From Thraustochytrium sp. TN22 (lineage: Eukaryota; Sar; Bigyra; Thraustochytrida; Thraustochytriidae): a stretch of 64,000 nucleotides of DNA. The stretch lies in the NCBI GenBank assembly GCA_013306675.1, contig JABLUY010000178.1:1-64000 (forward strand), in the 5' to 3' direction. The translations under genes were made by a program, and so were the position numbers. The first letter of the stretch is position 1. Every line of letters starts with the position of its first letter. This document shows, piece after piece, positions 18,698-27,443 of this stretch. The notes beneath the pieces are model-generated. The model did not search any database and was not told the origin of the DNA. It saw only the letters and a list, made by a program, of their open reading frames with translations.

Positions 18698-18911
18698 ACG
18701 AGACCTCGATGCAACTTGGGCCTCGATCCCAGGGAGTCGATCGACCGCGATTGACAGTACGGGTACTGTTGCCTCCCCTCGCCGCCTCCGACGCCTCGCC
18801 TCGCCTCGCCTCGCCGCGCGTGCGCCGCCCGCTCTGCCAGGGACTGCCACTGAGGGAGTGCACGCGCTCCGAGCAGCACGCACGGCCCGGCCGGGCAGTG
18901 CCTCTGCGCGG

Positions 18912-18981
18912 CGCGAGGCGAGGCGAGGCGAGGCGAGGCGAGGCGAGGCGAGGCGGGGCGAAGCGAGGCGAGGCGAGGCGG
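18912..18981. repeat. GAGGC pentanucleotide repeat
   Basis: About fourteen near-perfect GAGGC units. The same unit recurs near 1050, 19045, 33180, 56590-56660 and 62105, so it is a dispersed low-complexity motif of this genome. Confidence 0.9.
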
Positions 18982-20123
18982 GCGTCGCAGTCTCCTCGCT
19001 CGCAGCGCAGACGCCGCCTCCAGGGCTCGTCTCGCGTCGCCTCACCTCGCCTCGCTCGCGGCGCCGCACAGGACAGCACGCCCAGCTCCGAGGCGCGGGA
19101 GCCCCGCAGGCTGCTCCCCCGGCTTGTGTGCAAGCGAAGCATCGACGCAATCAAGGTCCACTGGGAGGCTAGGTCTTTGAGCCGCGTGTGCGTGGCTGCG
19201 ACGCAGCATTTGGCAAGGCGCAGGAGCGCACAGGAGCGCCGCCACCGCAAGAGCGCGCAGTGGTGCTCATCTTACAGCCAAGATCCGAGCACTTCTCTCT
19301 CTCTCTCTCCGCTCAGTTACTACCTCTAGCTCTAGCTAGCTGTCACTGGAGCTGCTACCTCCTCGTCCCGAGCAGCACTCGCCGTTGATCGCAGCCTCGC
19401 GCTGCTCGCAGGCCCCGATCGGAGGGCGGTTTGAGAATCAAGACCATCTCTGGCCGCCCCAGCCTGATGCAAACACGATCTTGAAAGTCGGCCACGGCCC
19501 GCGGCAGTGACCCTCCCGGGCCTTCACTGCAGTGCGACCACGACAAAGTTGCGCACGAGCTCCCTCGGCCAGCCGGGCAGGCTGCGGACCAATTTTTTGA
19601 TAGCGGGTGAGGAGAGGACGAGGTGGACGACCGTGACGGTGACTCGAAGGGAGTCGCACTCCGACTCGGACCTGGGCTCGTACGGGCCGGCCTTTGCATT
19701 GCAAGTTGAACGTGAAGCTGCGCCGCAGCCTGCAAGAGCGCAGCAGGCCGGTGCGCCGCGGGAGGGGGCCGCCGCGGCGGCCGCGCCGCGCCGCGCCGCC
19801 CGCTCGGCCGCGATCGCGAGCGGAGCGGCGAAGAGCCAGACTGCCCGCGGCGCGCGCAGCGACCACGAAGACGACAGGCAGCTCCCGCGGCCTCACTCAC
19901 CACCACTGGCACAGCAGCCACTGGCAGCCGGCCAGCCAGAGGCAGCAGCGCGGCCGCAGCTGGCCGCGCGGCGCCGCCGATGGCGAGTCGCGGACGCCCC
20001 GGGCCGCCGCGGCGCCGCCCGCCAGGTCGGCGTGGGTTGGCAGCAGCACGCGCGCAGCTGCGGCGCAGCGCTCCTGAGCGCGTGCCGCAGCGCGGCTCGG
20101 GAGGCCCGCAGGAGGGCGTCGCC

Positions 20124-20345
20124 CCGGTTGGGTGTGCGAGCGCACCCGGTGTGCGGCAGTGCGCGGACCCGGAGAGGAGAGGCCCCGGGCCGGGCATGAC
20201 CGTCCACTGGAGGAGTTGAGTCACGGTTGAAAAGGGCGAGGCGGGGGAGCGTCCCCGCGCTGTGCGCGCCGGGCTGCGCGCCGGCCACGCGCTGGCCGAG
20301 GCCCGGGTCGGTGGCGCCGCGTGGCGCCCCGCCGGCGGCTGGTCG
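20124..20345. repeat. Diverged repeat, copy A (see 23050-23232)
   Basis: It shares GTGCGCGGACCCGGAGAG and GGCCGAGGCCCGGGTCGG followed by GCCGGCGGCTGGTCGAG with copy B, in the same order and orientation, with different spacer sequence between. Similarity ends at GGCTGGTCGAG. Confidence 0.6.
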
Positions 20346-21330
20346 AGCAAGCTCGTTTTGATCGTGCCGGTTTTGGTGTGCTTCATGCCAGGGCGAGTTC
20401 TTGCGCAATGACATTTGCGGGCAAAGCTTCTCCAAGGTGCTCTCGAACTTCTTCGGGTTGGGCGACACCATCATCAGCAGCGGGTTCCTGTATATTTTCA
20501 TTCATGAAGGCAGGCCTGAAGCAGACGCGCAACATGGCGACTTTGCAGACGTCAGATTCTGGGAGGCTGGAGCGCCAGTCGCGCAAGAACCTGAAACTTT
20601 CGGCACTGACGATCGGGACCACCTTTGTGATGATTCGCTCGTGCCCGTCGTTCACCAAATCAAGGGCGGGGTGCCGGCCGCATGCTCGATTTCACCGGTG
20701 GCATCGTGGTTGCTCTCGTCCAGGCTGTAGCAATGCTTGCTCTGACGGCGTCTGCGTGGCTGCCGAGCAAGTAATCTAGCTTGCTATTGAGGAGCATTCA
20801 TCGACGCAGCCGCGTCAGGAGCAGTCACAGCTCGCACTCGAGGCGGGACGAGCACGAACCATCAAATGGCGGCCCGCCCAGGCCCTCTTCGCGCACCGAG
20901 GCGAGCAAGCCCAATCGAGCCAGTGCCAAGGGGTGTGCCCTCATCGCGAAAGCATCGCGAAAGTAGTTGATCGATTCTTGCCTTGATCGATTCTTGCCGA
21001 GCGCGTCCCCTGCAAGCCAGGGACGCTGGTCGAGCCGCGGGCGCCATCGTTTGATGGTAACAACGGGTTGAATCCGCACTGCGTCTGCATGGGTGTCGGA
21101 AGCATCTGCGGCTAAGACCTGCTTCTCTACGTTCATGACATCATAGCATCCAACATCCAGTTTTCGTGGCCTGATGCGAGTTCAGTCTCGCTTTTCGTAG
21201 AAATCTTCTGGTTGCCAATGGGGCCTGGACATGCCTTGTGCGTACATTGATTGTAGGCTGGAGCATGACCGTCGGCGCCGCATATGGCCCAGTCGGCCTG
21301 ATGTGTCAGTGTCTTTCCGTGCTTGCTTGC

Positions 21331-22635
21331 TTAGCTTTCCATCACTTCGAGTGCGCTTGTCTCCTGCTCGGCCTTGGAAAAGTAGAGCTTAAGGAGGACA
21401 GCGTCACGCCCGCTAACGCCGATCGTGAAGGACTCCCCGTCATGCTCGAGATCGATGGCTTCCTGAGTATTCACGTCGATCGCCTTGACCAGACGACGCC
21501 CCTTTGGCACGCGGAGGTTGCGAAAGAGCACGCGCATGAACTCCAGACCTTGCCACGGCGCGCCGTCGTTGAGCACCATCACAGCATAGGCGCCGTCGGA
21601 AAGAGGCTTTACCCAGGCCTGCATGGGCATCTCGGTAAAGCCCATCCTCTGCTGCACCATTCGGCCAGGGTGGCCGGCCCAGTCCTGGTTGATGGCAATA
21701 GCGAGCTTATTTGAGAGGAGCGGCCACACCACCGCGTTGGTGCGCTCATCTGAAACGTTGTGGCCCATGATGAGCGGCGAGCTCGTGATAACCCAGGCGA
21801 AAAAGTGTGCGCGACTCTCCGAGTAGCCATTCAGGTTGCCAACCTGCATCATGTCTGGGTACGCCCAGCAGCCAGGCCGCGAGAGCGGGTCATCGCCGAG
21901 GTAGGGAATCATCGCCTGCAGACTCTCCCAGGTGAAACGAAAGAGCTTGAGGAGATCGCCATTGATGCGATACATGTGGAATGGGCAGTCGCCAGGCCCT
22001 TTCTGCGTCGGGCGGCGATTGTTGCTTTCAATCATAATCTTGTTTGCCGGGTTTCCGAGCTCTTCGTACCAAATGGACATGTTCTTGAACCTGCTGCAGC
22101 CGTCGACTTTCACCGAGTCGAACTTGTGCTTGATGATGAAGTCGGCGTCGCCTTTGTAGTGCGTTCTGCCCGGCCAGAGATCATCAAGCTCCTTGCAAAT
22201 GCAAGAGTTCATGTACCACCCCGCGGTGAGTCCGAGCTGGTGAATTTCGCTCACCATGGCGCCGACATCCGGGAAGAGCTTCTCGTTGACGATGGGGTCG
22301 CCGCCCTTGGTGTGGTAGCTGCCCTTGTAGCCGGCGCCACACTTTTGCCAGTTGTCGTCCACGCCCACGTCTGTATAGCCCAGGTCCGCAAAGGAGATGC
22401 CCTCCCCGTTCGCGGAGATGCGGCCATCTGGCCCGCGCTTGGCGGCGATGGCCCGCGCGGCGTCTAGAACGATCTCCTGCGAAATGAAAGGGCCCATCTG
22501 GTTCCACGTGCGCCAGCCCATGGGCGGCGTGGACGCAATTCCATCATGGTCTGCGCCCTGCACGAGGCTCGTGGAGGCCTGCAGCGCAAGGTGGACCGCC
22601 AAGCTCAAGACCACGAACCTGGACGTCCGCCGCAT
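21331..22635 (-). CDS. GH27 alpha-galactosidase, secreted
   Basis: A 434-residue glycoside hydrolase family 27 protein. It starts with a signal peptide (hydrophobic residues about 8-20, likely cleaved after VQG at about 27). The family opening TPPMGWRTWN is followed by DVGVDDNWQKC, GLTAGWYMNSCICK and the nucleophile strand SVKVDGCSRF, whose Asp matches the catalytic KYDNC/KFDGC motif. A second Asp in RINGDLL aligns with the acid/base. WAYPDMMQVGN replaces the usual WNDPDML, so substrate contacts may differ. It probably removes terminal alpha-galactose (or a related sugar) outside the cell or in the endolysosomal system. The C-terminal beta domain is present. Confidence 0.92.
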   Translation of the reverse strand: MRRTSRFVVLSLAVHLALQASTSLVQGADHDGIASTPPMGWRTWNQMGPFISQEIVLDAARAIAAKRGPDGRISANGEGISFADLGYTDVGVDDNWQKCGAGYKGSYHTKGGDPIVNEKLFPDVGAMVSEIHQLGLTAGWYMNSCICKELDDLWPGRTHYKGDADFIIKHKFDSVKVDGCSRFKNMSIWYEELGNPANKIMIESNNRRPTQKGPGDCPFHMYRINGDLLKLFRFTWESLQAMIPYLGDDPLSRPGCWAYPDMMQVGNLNGYSESRAHFFAWVITSSPLIMGHNVSDERTNAVVWPLLSNKLAIAINQDWAGHPGRMVQQRMGFTEMPMQAWVKPLSDGAYAVMVLNDGAPWQGLEFMRVLFRNLRVPKGRRLVKAIDVNTQEAIDLEHDGESFTIGVSGRDAVLLKLYFSKAEQETSALEVMES

Positions 22636-23535
22636 CTGGTGGCAGTGAGGACCGACCGCCTGGCGTACGCTACTGTGATCCCGGGTGCCGCCGTCCAGTC
22701 TTGTGGACCTGCTCGCCCCCGCTGCCCGCGCCGCGTCGGCTCAGGCCAGCTCAGGCTCGATGGCAGTTTAGCGCGAAGCCGAAGCTTCGCACGCGATGAT
22801 CCGCGTCCGGCCCGGGGTCCGCCTTCGAAAGATCTGCTGCGCAACGCATTTTCCTTTTTTAAATTAAAACGCGCTTCCGCCGGATGAGGTCCCGTCTCGA
22901 CCAAACCGCCACGACGAGTAAGCTAGCTACTGGCTAGGCCGAAGAGAGAACGGCGGGCTGCGCAGGTGGTGCAAACCTATTCGTAGTAGCTGGCCATGGC
23001 AGATCGTGCCTGCGCGAGGGCTCGGCCACCATCGTGACCACTGAGCCAGGGTGTGTGCGCGCAAGGTATGCGCGCGCGCAGCAGGTGTGTGCCAGTGCGC
23101 GGACCCGGAGAGCGTCCCGCGGTCACAACTACACGGGCGGGAGGGCCGGGCCCGGGAGGGCGGCCACGGCCGAGGCCCGGCCGAGGCCCGGGTCGGAGGC
23201 GCCGCGGGCGCCTGCCGGCGGCTGGTCGAGGCGGCGACGCGAGGCGACCTGGACGCACTGTATGTAGGGCTAGACCGCTACGGCCGCGAAGTATCTTGCG
23301 GTGCCAGTCACGGAGCTGGCCATTGGCCATGGCGTGGAACCGGGAAGACGCAAGCGTCCGAGCAGGCCAGGCGGCCAGGCGCCGTCGGGAACCGGGGCGT
23401 CCCGGTCGAGCTCTCGGACCCGGCCGCGCTGGTGGCGGCAGGACTGCAGTCGCAGCACTGCAGTGGCAGAGCGTGAATTCATCGAAGCGAGCGGTCACGG
23501 AGAGCGAGAGCGAGCGAGAAGGACTGGCCGGCAGC
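22636..23535. other. Intergenic; ankyrin-like fragment possible
   Basis: It holds repeat copy B at about 23050-23232. Just after it, 23219-23290 reads RRLVEAATRGDLDALYVG in one plus frame, which looks like the first helix pair of an ankyrin protein, but the frame does not continue convincingly. The rest is the 5' region shared by the galactosidase and SDR genes. Confidence 0.4.
23050..23232. repeat. Diverged repeat, copy B (see 20124-20345)
   Basis: This is the second copy of the GC-rich segment ending GCCGGCGGCTGGTCGAG. The two copies are about 2.9 kb apart in direct orientation and flank the galactosidase gene. Confidence 0.6.
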
Positions 23536-24561
23536 ATGTGGAGGTCCGTCGTGGTGGTGGGCGGCGGCGGCTGCGTGGGGCGCGCCGTGGTGGACGAGCT
23601 CGTGCAGGGCCGAAAGGCCGCACGCGTGGTGGCGACGAGCCGCAGCGGGCAGGTCAAGGGCCTTCCGCAGGGCGTGGAGGGCGTCCAGGTGGACTCGGCC
23701 GCACTGGACATGGTGGACGGCGCCCCGGAAGACCTGGCTGACCTCCTGCAGGAGGTGCAGGCGGACCTCATGTTTTGCTGCGTCGGATTCCCGCGGTACC
23801 ACAAGCGCGTGTGGGGGCCTGGCTGGACCGCGGTCGCGGACCGCCTGGTGCAGGCCTGCCGCGCGACCAAGGTGCCACTCATCTTCATGGATAACCTGTA
23901 CGGCTTCGGCGCCCCGGGCATGCAGCGAATGCCTCTCAAGTCCACGGACACGGAGCTGCTGCCGGGCGGCGAGGAGTCCAAGCCGCACATCCGCGCGGCC
24001 GTGGACCGCAAGCTGCTCGCGGCGAGCGAAGCCGGCGACATCAAGGTCGCTCTCGTGCGGTCCACGGACTTTTATGGCCCGCGAACCACGGCCAGCGCCC
24101 TCGGCATGGTCTGGGACGATGCGGTACAAGGCAAGCGCGTGTCCTTCGTGGGCGACCCGACGAAAGTTCACGCACAGGCGTACGTCCCGGATATTGCCCG
24201 CGCGCTCGTGCTAATCGCAGGGAACCCGGACACCTGGGGCCGCGCATGGCACGTGCCACCCACCCAGCCGGACAGGACCATGCTCGACTGGTTGCGTGTC
24301 ATCTTACGTGCCAACGAGCTGCCGGACGACCACCTCCGCTACATGTGCTTGGACGGCTTTCTCATCAAGATGCTGTCGCTCTTCATGGAGCCCGTCGATG
24401 GCCTCAAGGAGATGCTCTTCATGTGGCACGCCGATTACACCGTCGACAGCTCCGACTTCGCCGCCCGCTTCCCAGACTTTCACCCCACGCCGGAGGCCGA
24501 CGCCGTGCGCGCCACCAATGCCTGGTATCGCGCCAAGCACGGTCTCCCTCCTCTCGCCTGA
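23536..24561 (+). CDS. Atypical NAD(P)-binding SDR / epimerase-like protein
   Basis: A 341-residue extended short-chain dehydrogenase/reductase. The N-terminal Rossmann motif VVVVGGGGCVGRAVVDEL is followed by VVATSR, a strand ending FCCVGFP, PLIFMDNLYGFG and VALVRSTDFYGPR, which match NAD-dependent epimerase/dehydratase proteins. The catalytic Tyr-x3-Lys is not evident: the equivalent stretch reads SKPHIRAAVDRKLL, with Lys retained and Tyr missing. It is therefore an atypical SDR that may bind nucleotide without classical dehydrogenation, or use another base. The ATG at 23536 directly precedes the Rossmann strand; the longer upstream frame is repeat-derived. Confidence 0.82.
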   Translation: MWRSVVVVGGGGCVGRAVVDELVQGRKAARVVATSRSGQVKGLPQGVEGVQVDSAALDMVDGAPEDLADLLQEVQADLMFCCVGFPRYHKRVWGPGWTAVADRLVQACRATKVPLIFMDNLYGFGAPGMQRMPLKSTDTELLPGGEESKPHIRAAVDRKLLAASEAGDIKVALVRSTDFYGPRTTASALGMVWDDAVQGKRVSFVGDPTKVHAQAYVPDIARALVLIAGNPDTWGRAWHVPPTQPDRTMLDWLRVILRANELPDDHLRYMCLDGFLIKMLSLFMEPVDGLKEMLFMWHADYTVDSSDFAARFPDFHPTPEADAVRATNAWYRAKHGLPPLA

Positions 24562-25185
24562 CTTGCTCACTCCTTTGATCTTGGCGCCATCCACACCGTC
24601 CGTCGACTGACTCGAGATACGTAGTTGGCTTGAAAAAATAGCTTCGACGGAATACAGATTGATGTCTTGGCGTCGGCCGACCGCACAATGTCATCGTCCT
24701 CCTTTTCGTCGCTACATGCCGCCACTTCCGCGCAACTCGCCAATCGCCTGCCAGCAATGCCCGTGGCAGCTCACTCCTCAAGCCGACGGTGCCTCGGACT
24801 CGGGGAAGAAAAAAACGCCGGCAGCTTCACCTTGGGCTCACAGGGCAGCTACGCAGCAGGTCCTCCTCGTCCTCCTCGTCCCGGTCCTCCTCCGCGGCGT
24901 CCTCACAGTCGGGCTCCGAGTCCTCCTTCGCCTCGCACGACGGCGTGGGCAGCCTCAACTTGAAAGCCCCTCCAAGTCAAAACGGTTTCGCGCGGGGCAA
25001 CCGCCACGCAACGGCGGCGGCGGCCGGGCGGCGCGGCGCGGCCGCGACGGCGACGGGCAGGGCGGGACGCGCGCGCGCGCGCGGCGGCGGCTGGCGCGCG
25101 GCTCCGGCGGCGGCGGCGGCCGCGGGCAAGCCGGCGCGGCCTGCGCAGGCCGCCGGCGCGGCCGGCGAGCAACTTCTTTTCGGCC
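24562..25185. other. Intergenic or 5' part of the MYB gene
   Basis: A plus frame beginning at about 24789 has ordinary-looking stretches (SGSESSFASHDGVGSLNLK) before becoming Ala/Arg-rich. It is in a different frame from the MYB gene and could be an upstream exon, but no clear splice junction joins them. Otherwise this is promoter sequence. Confidence 0.4.
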
Positions 25186-27228
25186 ATGCCGGCGCCGCGC
25201 GCGCGGCCGCGGCGGCGCGGCGGCGAGCCCGGCGGCGCGCCCGCCCCCGCGGCGCGCGAGGAGGCCCAGGGCGACGACGCGGCGGCACTGGCTGGCGCGG
25301 AGGCCTCCGCGGGCGCGGACGCGCCGGCGCAGCTGCACGCCGACCACACCGAGGCGCACGACGACGCGCCGCGCGGCGACGGCGACGGTACCGGGGTCCC
25401 GGAGGCGGAGGGAAAAATCAACCAGGCGCAGCTGGACGAGCACGAGGACATGCTCCGTGCTCACGCGCAGCACGAACTGGCCCATGAGCAAGCGCACGCG
25501 CATGAAGATCATGCGCATGCGCATGCGCTCGCGCACGGCCAGGAGGACGGCTTGGGCGCGTTGAACCACGGCGGGCCTCCGTCGATTGCTTCGATAACAC
25601 CATCGACGGCGACGCAGCAGCAGCAGCAGACGCAGCAGACGACGCAGCAGACGCAGCGACAAGAAGGAGAGGCGACGGGCCTCGATGACGATGCAGCTGA
25701 AGCGGAGACCGTGCCGGCGGCGCCTCAAGACATGGACTCGGACCAAGAGGGGGTAGACGAGGAGGACGAGGACGAGGACGGGGACGAGGAAGGGGGCGCG
25801 CCGTGGGACTCGGTGGAAGAACAGATTCTACGCACGGCCGTCACCGCGTACAAGGGAACCGCGTGGGACCAAGTTGCACGATTCTTGCCGAACCGGTCCG
25901 CCGAGGAGTGCCAACGGCAGTGGAACCGCCTCTTCACGGCGACGGCGCCGACCAAGGGATCCTGGACACCCGAGGAGGACCGCAAGCTGAAGCAGGTGGT
26001 GGCCATGCACGGCGCGCAGCACTGGTCGAGCATTATTTCCTCCTATTTCTCGAACAGGAGCGGCAAACAATGCCGCGAACGTTGGCGAAACCACCTCGAC
26101 CCGCGGCTGAAGCGCGGCCCGTGGACCGAGGAGGAGGAGCGCATCTTGATGGAGGCGCGCAAGACAGCTGGCAATCGCTGGTCCCAGATCGCCAAGATGC
26201 TCCCCGGGCGTAGCGACAATGACGTCAAGAACCACTGGTACGCCTCGCAGCGACGCCTGAAGACTCGCATGCAGCTGGTCAACATCGTCTACGCGCAGCA
26301 GACCGGCGACGAAACGAGCACTTCCGCGGACAAGCGCGCCCGTGCGCCGGGCGAGGATGGGATGGGCGTCGAGGACACCAAGCGACAGCGTCTGGGCGGT
26401 GACGAGGACGAGCAGGGCACGCTCTCGCGAGGCCCGCCGTCGTCGGCCCTGGATGTATTCACGGATGGTGGTGTGGGGGCGACGGCAACGTCGGCAACGT
26501 CTACCACGTCTACAGCAGGAGCAGCGGCAGGGGCCGGCGACGGCGAGCACAGCGCGGAGGCGAGCGGCGAGGACGTGGCGTCGACGGCCAAGTGGGACCC
26601 CAAAGAGGGCGCCATGCTCATGGAGCTCGTGCAAAAGCTCGGCACGGACTGGAACAGCATCGCGCGGCAGATGCCGCGGCGGTCCGCGCTGCAGTGCGCG
26701 CAGCACTGGGACAACGTGCTCAACCCAAACATGATCAAAGGCCGCGGCTCGTGGTCGCCAACCGAGGACCAGAAGCTGCGCGAGCTCGTACTCAAGCACG
26801 GCGCGGGCAAGTGGTCAATCCAGATTGCGCCGCACCTGCCAGGCCGCGCCGGAAAGCAATGCCGCGAGCGTTGGTACAACGCGCTGCAACCCGACTTGCG
26901 CCGCGGCGACTGGACTCGCGAGGAGGAGGACCTCTTTGAGCAGCTTCACAACAACCATGGGAACCAATGGGCGAACATCGCACGAAAGCTGCCTGGGCGC
27001 AGCGCCAACGACGTGAAAAACCACTACTACGCGTCCATGCGTCGCCGCAACCGCCACGCCAAGAAGATGGCCAAGACTGGCGGCCGCGACGTCTCACTCG
27101 CGCCCCGCGCCCCCTTGGGTGTCCTTCAGAGCGGCTCGGCCTCGTCCCAGGCGCCGCCGCCACCACCGCCACCGCCGCCGCCACCGCATTCGGCGTCCTC
27201 GACTCAAAATCCCCATGCCATGGAATGA
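25186..27228 (+). CDS. Six-repeat MYB DNA-binding protein (two 3R-MYB cassettes)
   Basis: A 680-residue nuclear protein. After a His/Ala/Gln-rich acidic N-terminus come three MYB repeats (about 206-251, 258-304, 310-355), a 110-residue linker, then three more (about 468-513, 521-567, 573-618). The first cassette has GSWTPEEDRKLKQVV, NRSGKQCRERWRNHLDP and GPWTEEEERIL ending NDVKNHWYAS. The second has GSWSPTEDQKLRELV, GRAGKQCRERWYNALQP and GDWTREEEDLF ending NDVKNHYYAS. Both keep the spaced Trp residues and RERW/VKNH recognition helices of animal c-MYB and plant 3R-MYB, so the protein has two complete DNA-binding modules. The C-terminus is a Pro run. 3R-MYBs commonly control G2/M genes; that role is inference here. 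Confidence 0.9.
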   Translation: MPAPRARPRRRGGEPGGAPAPAAREEAQGDDAAALAGAEASAGADAPAQLHADHTEAHDDAPRGDGDGTGVPEAEGKINQAQLDEHEDMLRAHAQHELAHEQAHAHEDHAHAHALAHGQEDGLGALNHGGPPSIASITPSTATQQQQQTQQTTQQTQRQEGEATGLDDDAAEAETVPAAPQDMDSDQEGVDEEDEDEDGDEEGGAPWDSVEEQILRTAVTAYKGTAWDQVARFLPNRSAEECQRQWNRLFTATAPTKGSWTPEEDRKLKQVVAMHGAQHWSSIISSYFSNRSGKQCRERWRNHLDPRLKRGPWTEEEERILMEARKTAGNRWSQIAKMLPGRSDNDVKNHWYASQRRLKTRMQLVNIVYAQQTGDETSTSADKRARAPGEDGMGVEDTKRQRLGGDEDEQGTLSRGPPSSALDVFTDGGVGATATSATSTTSTAGAAAGAGDGEHSAEASGEDVASTAKWDPKEGAMLMELVQKLGTDWNSIARQMPRRSALQCAQHWDNVLNPNMIKGRGSWSPTEDQKLRELVLKHGAGKWSIQIAPHLPGRAGKQCRERWYNALQPDLRRGDWTREEEDLFEQLHNNHGNQWANIARKLPGRSANDVKNHYYASMRRRNRHAKKMAKTGGRDVSLAPRAPLGVLQSGSASSQAPPPPPPPPPPPHSASSTQNPHAME

Positions 27229-27443
27229 GGGGAGGAGGGGTGGGCACGCCTCCGTAAAGGATTGATTGCAGTTGCAGTGGAGAGAAAAACAAGTAAAAAA
27301 GCCCAGGTATGAAAATGATCAAGGCATGAGCAACAGCAACGAGTCGATACGGTGAGGGGCGGGGGGCGGGGGGGGGCGGCACGAACAAGCAACCGTCCGT
27401 GCGGTACGCTCGACAACTTGCGCGTAGGTGGCGGCCGTGCAGA
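27229..27443. other. Convergent spacer with G-rich tract
   Basis: It lies tail to tail between the MYB gene and glutathione synthetase. A G-run occurs near 27357-27378. Confidence 0.5.

Larger units (their letters stand above)
18576..21330. other. Long repeat-rich region without a convincing gene
   Basis: 18.6-19.1 kb is made of CACGC and GAGGC tandem repeats. 19.3-20.35 kb is GC-rich with overlapping low-complexity frames only; a CT-rich run lies near 19293-19310. 20.39-20.73 kb has one plus frame of ordinary composition starting GEFLRNDICGQSFSKVLSNF after a CAG, with no ATG and no family match, possibly an exon or gene relic. About 20124-20345 resembles 23050-23232 (listed). 20.8-21.33 kb shows nothing recognisable. 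Confidence 0.5.

Noticed and set aside
18522-19329. Overlapping plus and minus frames across the CACGC/GAGGC repeats
   Set aside because: Pentanucleotide repeats are open in all frames and give Ala/Arg/His/Gly periodic translations, not proteins.
21060-21130. tRNA-like T-arm string near GGGTTGAATCC
   Set aside because: The loop lacks the TTC consensus and no matching acceptor or anticodon arm was found by eye.
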